Assembly: GCA_021767325.1 (NCBI GenBank)
Contig: JAASTM010000148.1
Coordinates: forward strand, 1 to 6,436
Direction of reading: 5' to 3'
DNA length: 6,436 nt
Source of the DNA: Spirochaetales bacterium
GTDB taxonomy: Bacteria > Spirochaetota > Spirochaetia > DSM-16054 > Sediminispirochaetaceae
Shown here: positions 5,299 to 6,436 of the stretch, in pieces
How positions within the stretch are numbered: position 1 is the first letter of the stretch
How the letters are laid out: each line of letters opens with the position of its first letter
Notes under the pieces: model-generated
Told to the model about the DNA's origin: nothing
The model's database searches: none
The model's input: only the letters and a program-made list of their open reading frames with translations
Made by a program: the position numbers and the translations under genes

Positions 5299-6436
5299 AA
5301 GCTTTTAAGGCTTACGACATCCGCGGTGTATACAACCGTGATTTTAACGCCGATGACGTGTACAAAATAGGTTTCTATCTGCCCCGTCTTCTGAGCACCG
5401 ATAAAGTTCTGGTCGGGCGCGACGTGCGCAGCAGTACCGAAGAGGTGTTCGAGGCACTGAGCCGGGGTATCAACGATGCCGGTGCCGATGTGTTCGACAT
5501 GGGACTGGCGACGACTCCAATGGTGTACTTCGGTACCGCCCACTTCAATTTCGATGCATCGGTGCAAATTACCGCCAGTCATAATCCGAAGGAGTATAAC
5601 GGCCTGAAAGTCTCGCGGGGCGGAGCTCTGCCGGTAGGCTACGAGTCGGGTCTCGCCGATCTGGAAAAGCTGATAGAAACCGGAATTGTTGAACCGGCGG
5701 ATAAGCGCGGCACAGTCAAGCCGATCGAAGTGAAGGAAGCCTATCTGGAATTTATGAAAAAATATGTGCCTGAGGATCTCGCTTCCCTGAATATGTCGGT
5801 AGACTGTTCCAACGGCATGGCGGCCCTTATCATCAAGGATCTGCTCGGAGAGGAGCCGCACTATCTCTACGACACACTGGACGGAACCTTCCCCAACCAC
5901 GCTCCGAACCCGCTGGAAGAGGAGAACGTACGCGATCTCAAAGCAGCTGTTAAGAAAAACAAGAGCGATATCGGTATTATATTCGACGGTGACGGCGACC
6001 GGGTTATGTTTGTTGATGAAAAAGGCGAATTTATCCAGCCCGACCTCATCATTGCAGTCTTGGCCCGCTACTACCTGGAACGGGAAAAGGGCCCCGTGCT
6101 GCAGGATATCCGCACCTCCCGATCGGTATCCGAGTATGTCCGCAAGCTCGGTGGAACCCCGCACACATGGAAGGTCGGACACGCCTTTGCCAAGTTGAAA
6201 CTGCGGGAGCTGAATGCCGTCTTCGGAGGAGAACTTGCCGGCCACTACTACTTCCGCGATTTCTACAACTGCGACTCGGGCATCCTGGCCAGCCTGCTGG
6301 TCCTCCAGGTGGTACTCGAGGAGAAAAAGAACGGAATAAGCATCAGCCAGCTCATAGATGAAATAAAGGTCTACGCCAACTCGGGTGAAATCAATTTTCA
6401 CATCGAAGAGAAGCAGGCGGCGATGGAGGCGTTGAA
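5295..6436 (+). CDS. Phosphomannomutase/phosphoglucomutase, 3' end cut by the window
   Basis: An alpha-D-phosphohexomutase that interconverts hexose 6-phosphate and 1-phosphate through a phosphoserine, feeding sugar-nucleotide synthesis for envelope polysaccharides or glycogen. About 380 codons are visible out of an expected 450-460. The start KAYDIRGVY is typical. The catalytic loop TASHNP (93-98) carries the phosphorylated Ser95, the magnesium-binding loop is DGDGDR (231-236), and the sugar-binding loop is GELAGH (312-317). The last has Ala where many PMM/PGM enzymes have Ser. Domains 1-3 are intact; the C-terminal domain 4 with the phosphate-binding loop lies beyond the edge. Whether mannose or glucose phosphate is preferred cannot be told from the sequence; the GE.(A/S)GH loop with TASHNP fits the dual-specificity PMM/PGM branch rather than GlmM. 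It is the last visible gene of the operon, overlapping the previous one by 4 nt. Its visible codons up to 6401 avoid TTA, CTA and TCA. Confidence 0.94.
   Translation, partial: MKAFKAYDIRGVYNRDFNADDVYKIGFYLPRLLSTDKVLVGRDVRSSTEEVFEALSRGINDAGADVFDMGLATTPMVYFGTAHFNFDASVQITASHNPKEYNGLKVSRGGALPVGYESGLADLEKLIETGIVEPADKRGTVKPIEVKEAYLEFMKKYVPEDLASLNMSVDCSNGMAALIIKDLLGEEPHYLYDTLDGTFPNHAPNPLEEENVRDLKAAVKKNKSDIGIIFDGDGDRVMFVDEKGEFIQPDLIIAVLARYYLEREKGPVLQDIRTSRSVSEYVRKLGGTPHTWKVGHAFAKLKLRELNAVFGGELAGHYYFRDFYNCDSGILASLLVLQVVLEEKKNGISISQLIDEIKVYANSGEINFHIEEKQAAMEAL

Noticed and set aside
5043..6401. 452-codon open frame on the minus strand opposite the hypothetical and phosphohexomutase genes
   Set aside because: Same codon-usage artefact. 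It spans two overlapping sense genes and shows no recognisable domain.

Overview
This window looks like ordinary chromosomal DNA from a Gram-negative-type bacterium of moderate GC content. It holds seven protein-coding genes, the last of them cut by the right edge. Protein style (a stand-alone RlmK-type methyltransferase, a DUF493 protein, a bacterial GlnRS, and a GAF-like/GGDEF protein) makes me think of a free-living spirochaete of the Spirochaeta/Sediminispirochaeta kind. That is an impression from sequence style and is low to moderate confidence. I see no mobile element, CRISPR array, rRNA, tRNA or prophage gene.

Layout, left to right. (1) A cytoplasmic diguanylate cyclase (62-1186, +) whose frame is still open at the left edge. 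(2) A 135-bp gap with a GC-rich hairpin, a run of nine T and a plausible promoter. (3) glnS, glutaminyl-tRNA synthetase (1322-3016, +). (4) A 65-bp, very GC-rich gap packed with short palindromes and direct repeats, where glnS meets the next gene tail to tail. (5) A stand-alone RlmK-like 23S rRNA methyltransferase (3082-4029, -). (6) A 38-bp divergent gap, then a DUF493/YbeD-like small protein (4068-4343, +). (7) An extended -10 promoter leading a tight operon: an OsmC-family protein (4410-4829), an unrecognised 155-residue protein that may have a PH-like fold (4831-5298), and a phosphomannomutase/phosphoglucomutase (5295 to the edge). In the operon the first two genes are 1 nt apart and the last two overlap by 4 nt (ATGA).

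The genes are mostly housekeeping: translation (glnS, rRNA methylation), peroxide defence (OsmC), sugar-phosphate metabolism for envelope polysaccharide (phosphohexomutase) and c-di-GMP signalling. The least understood items are the 155-residue operon protein and the palindrome cluster between glnS and the methyltransferase gene. I did not find a convincing new biological system here.
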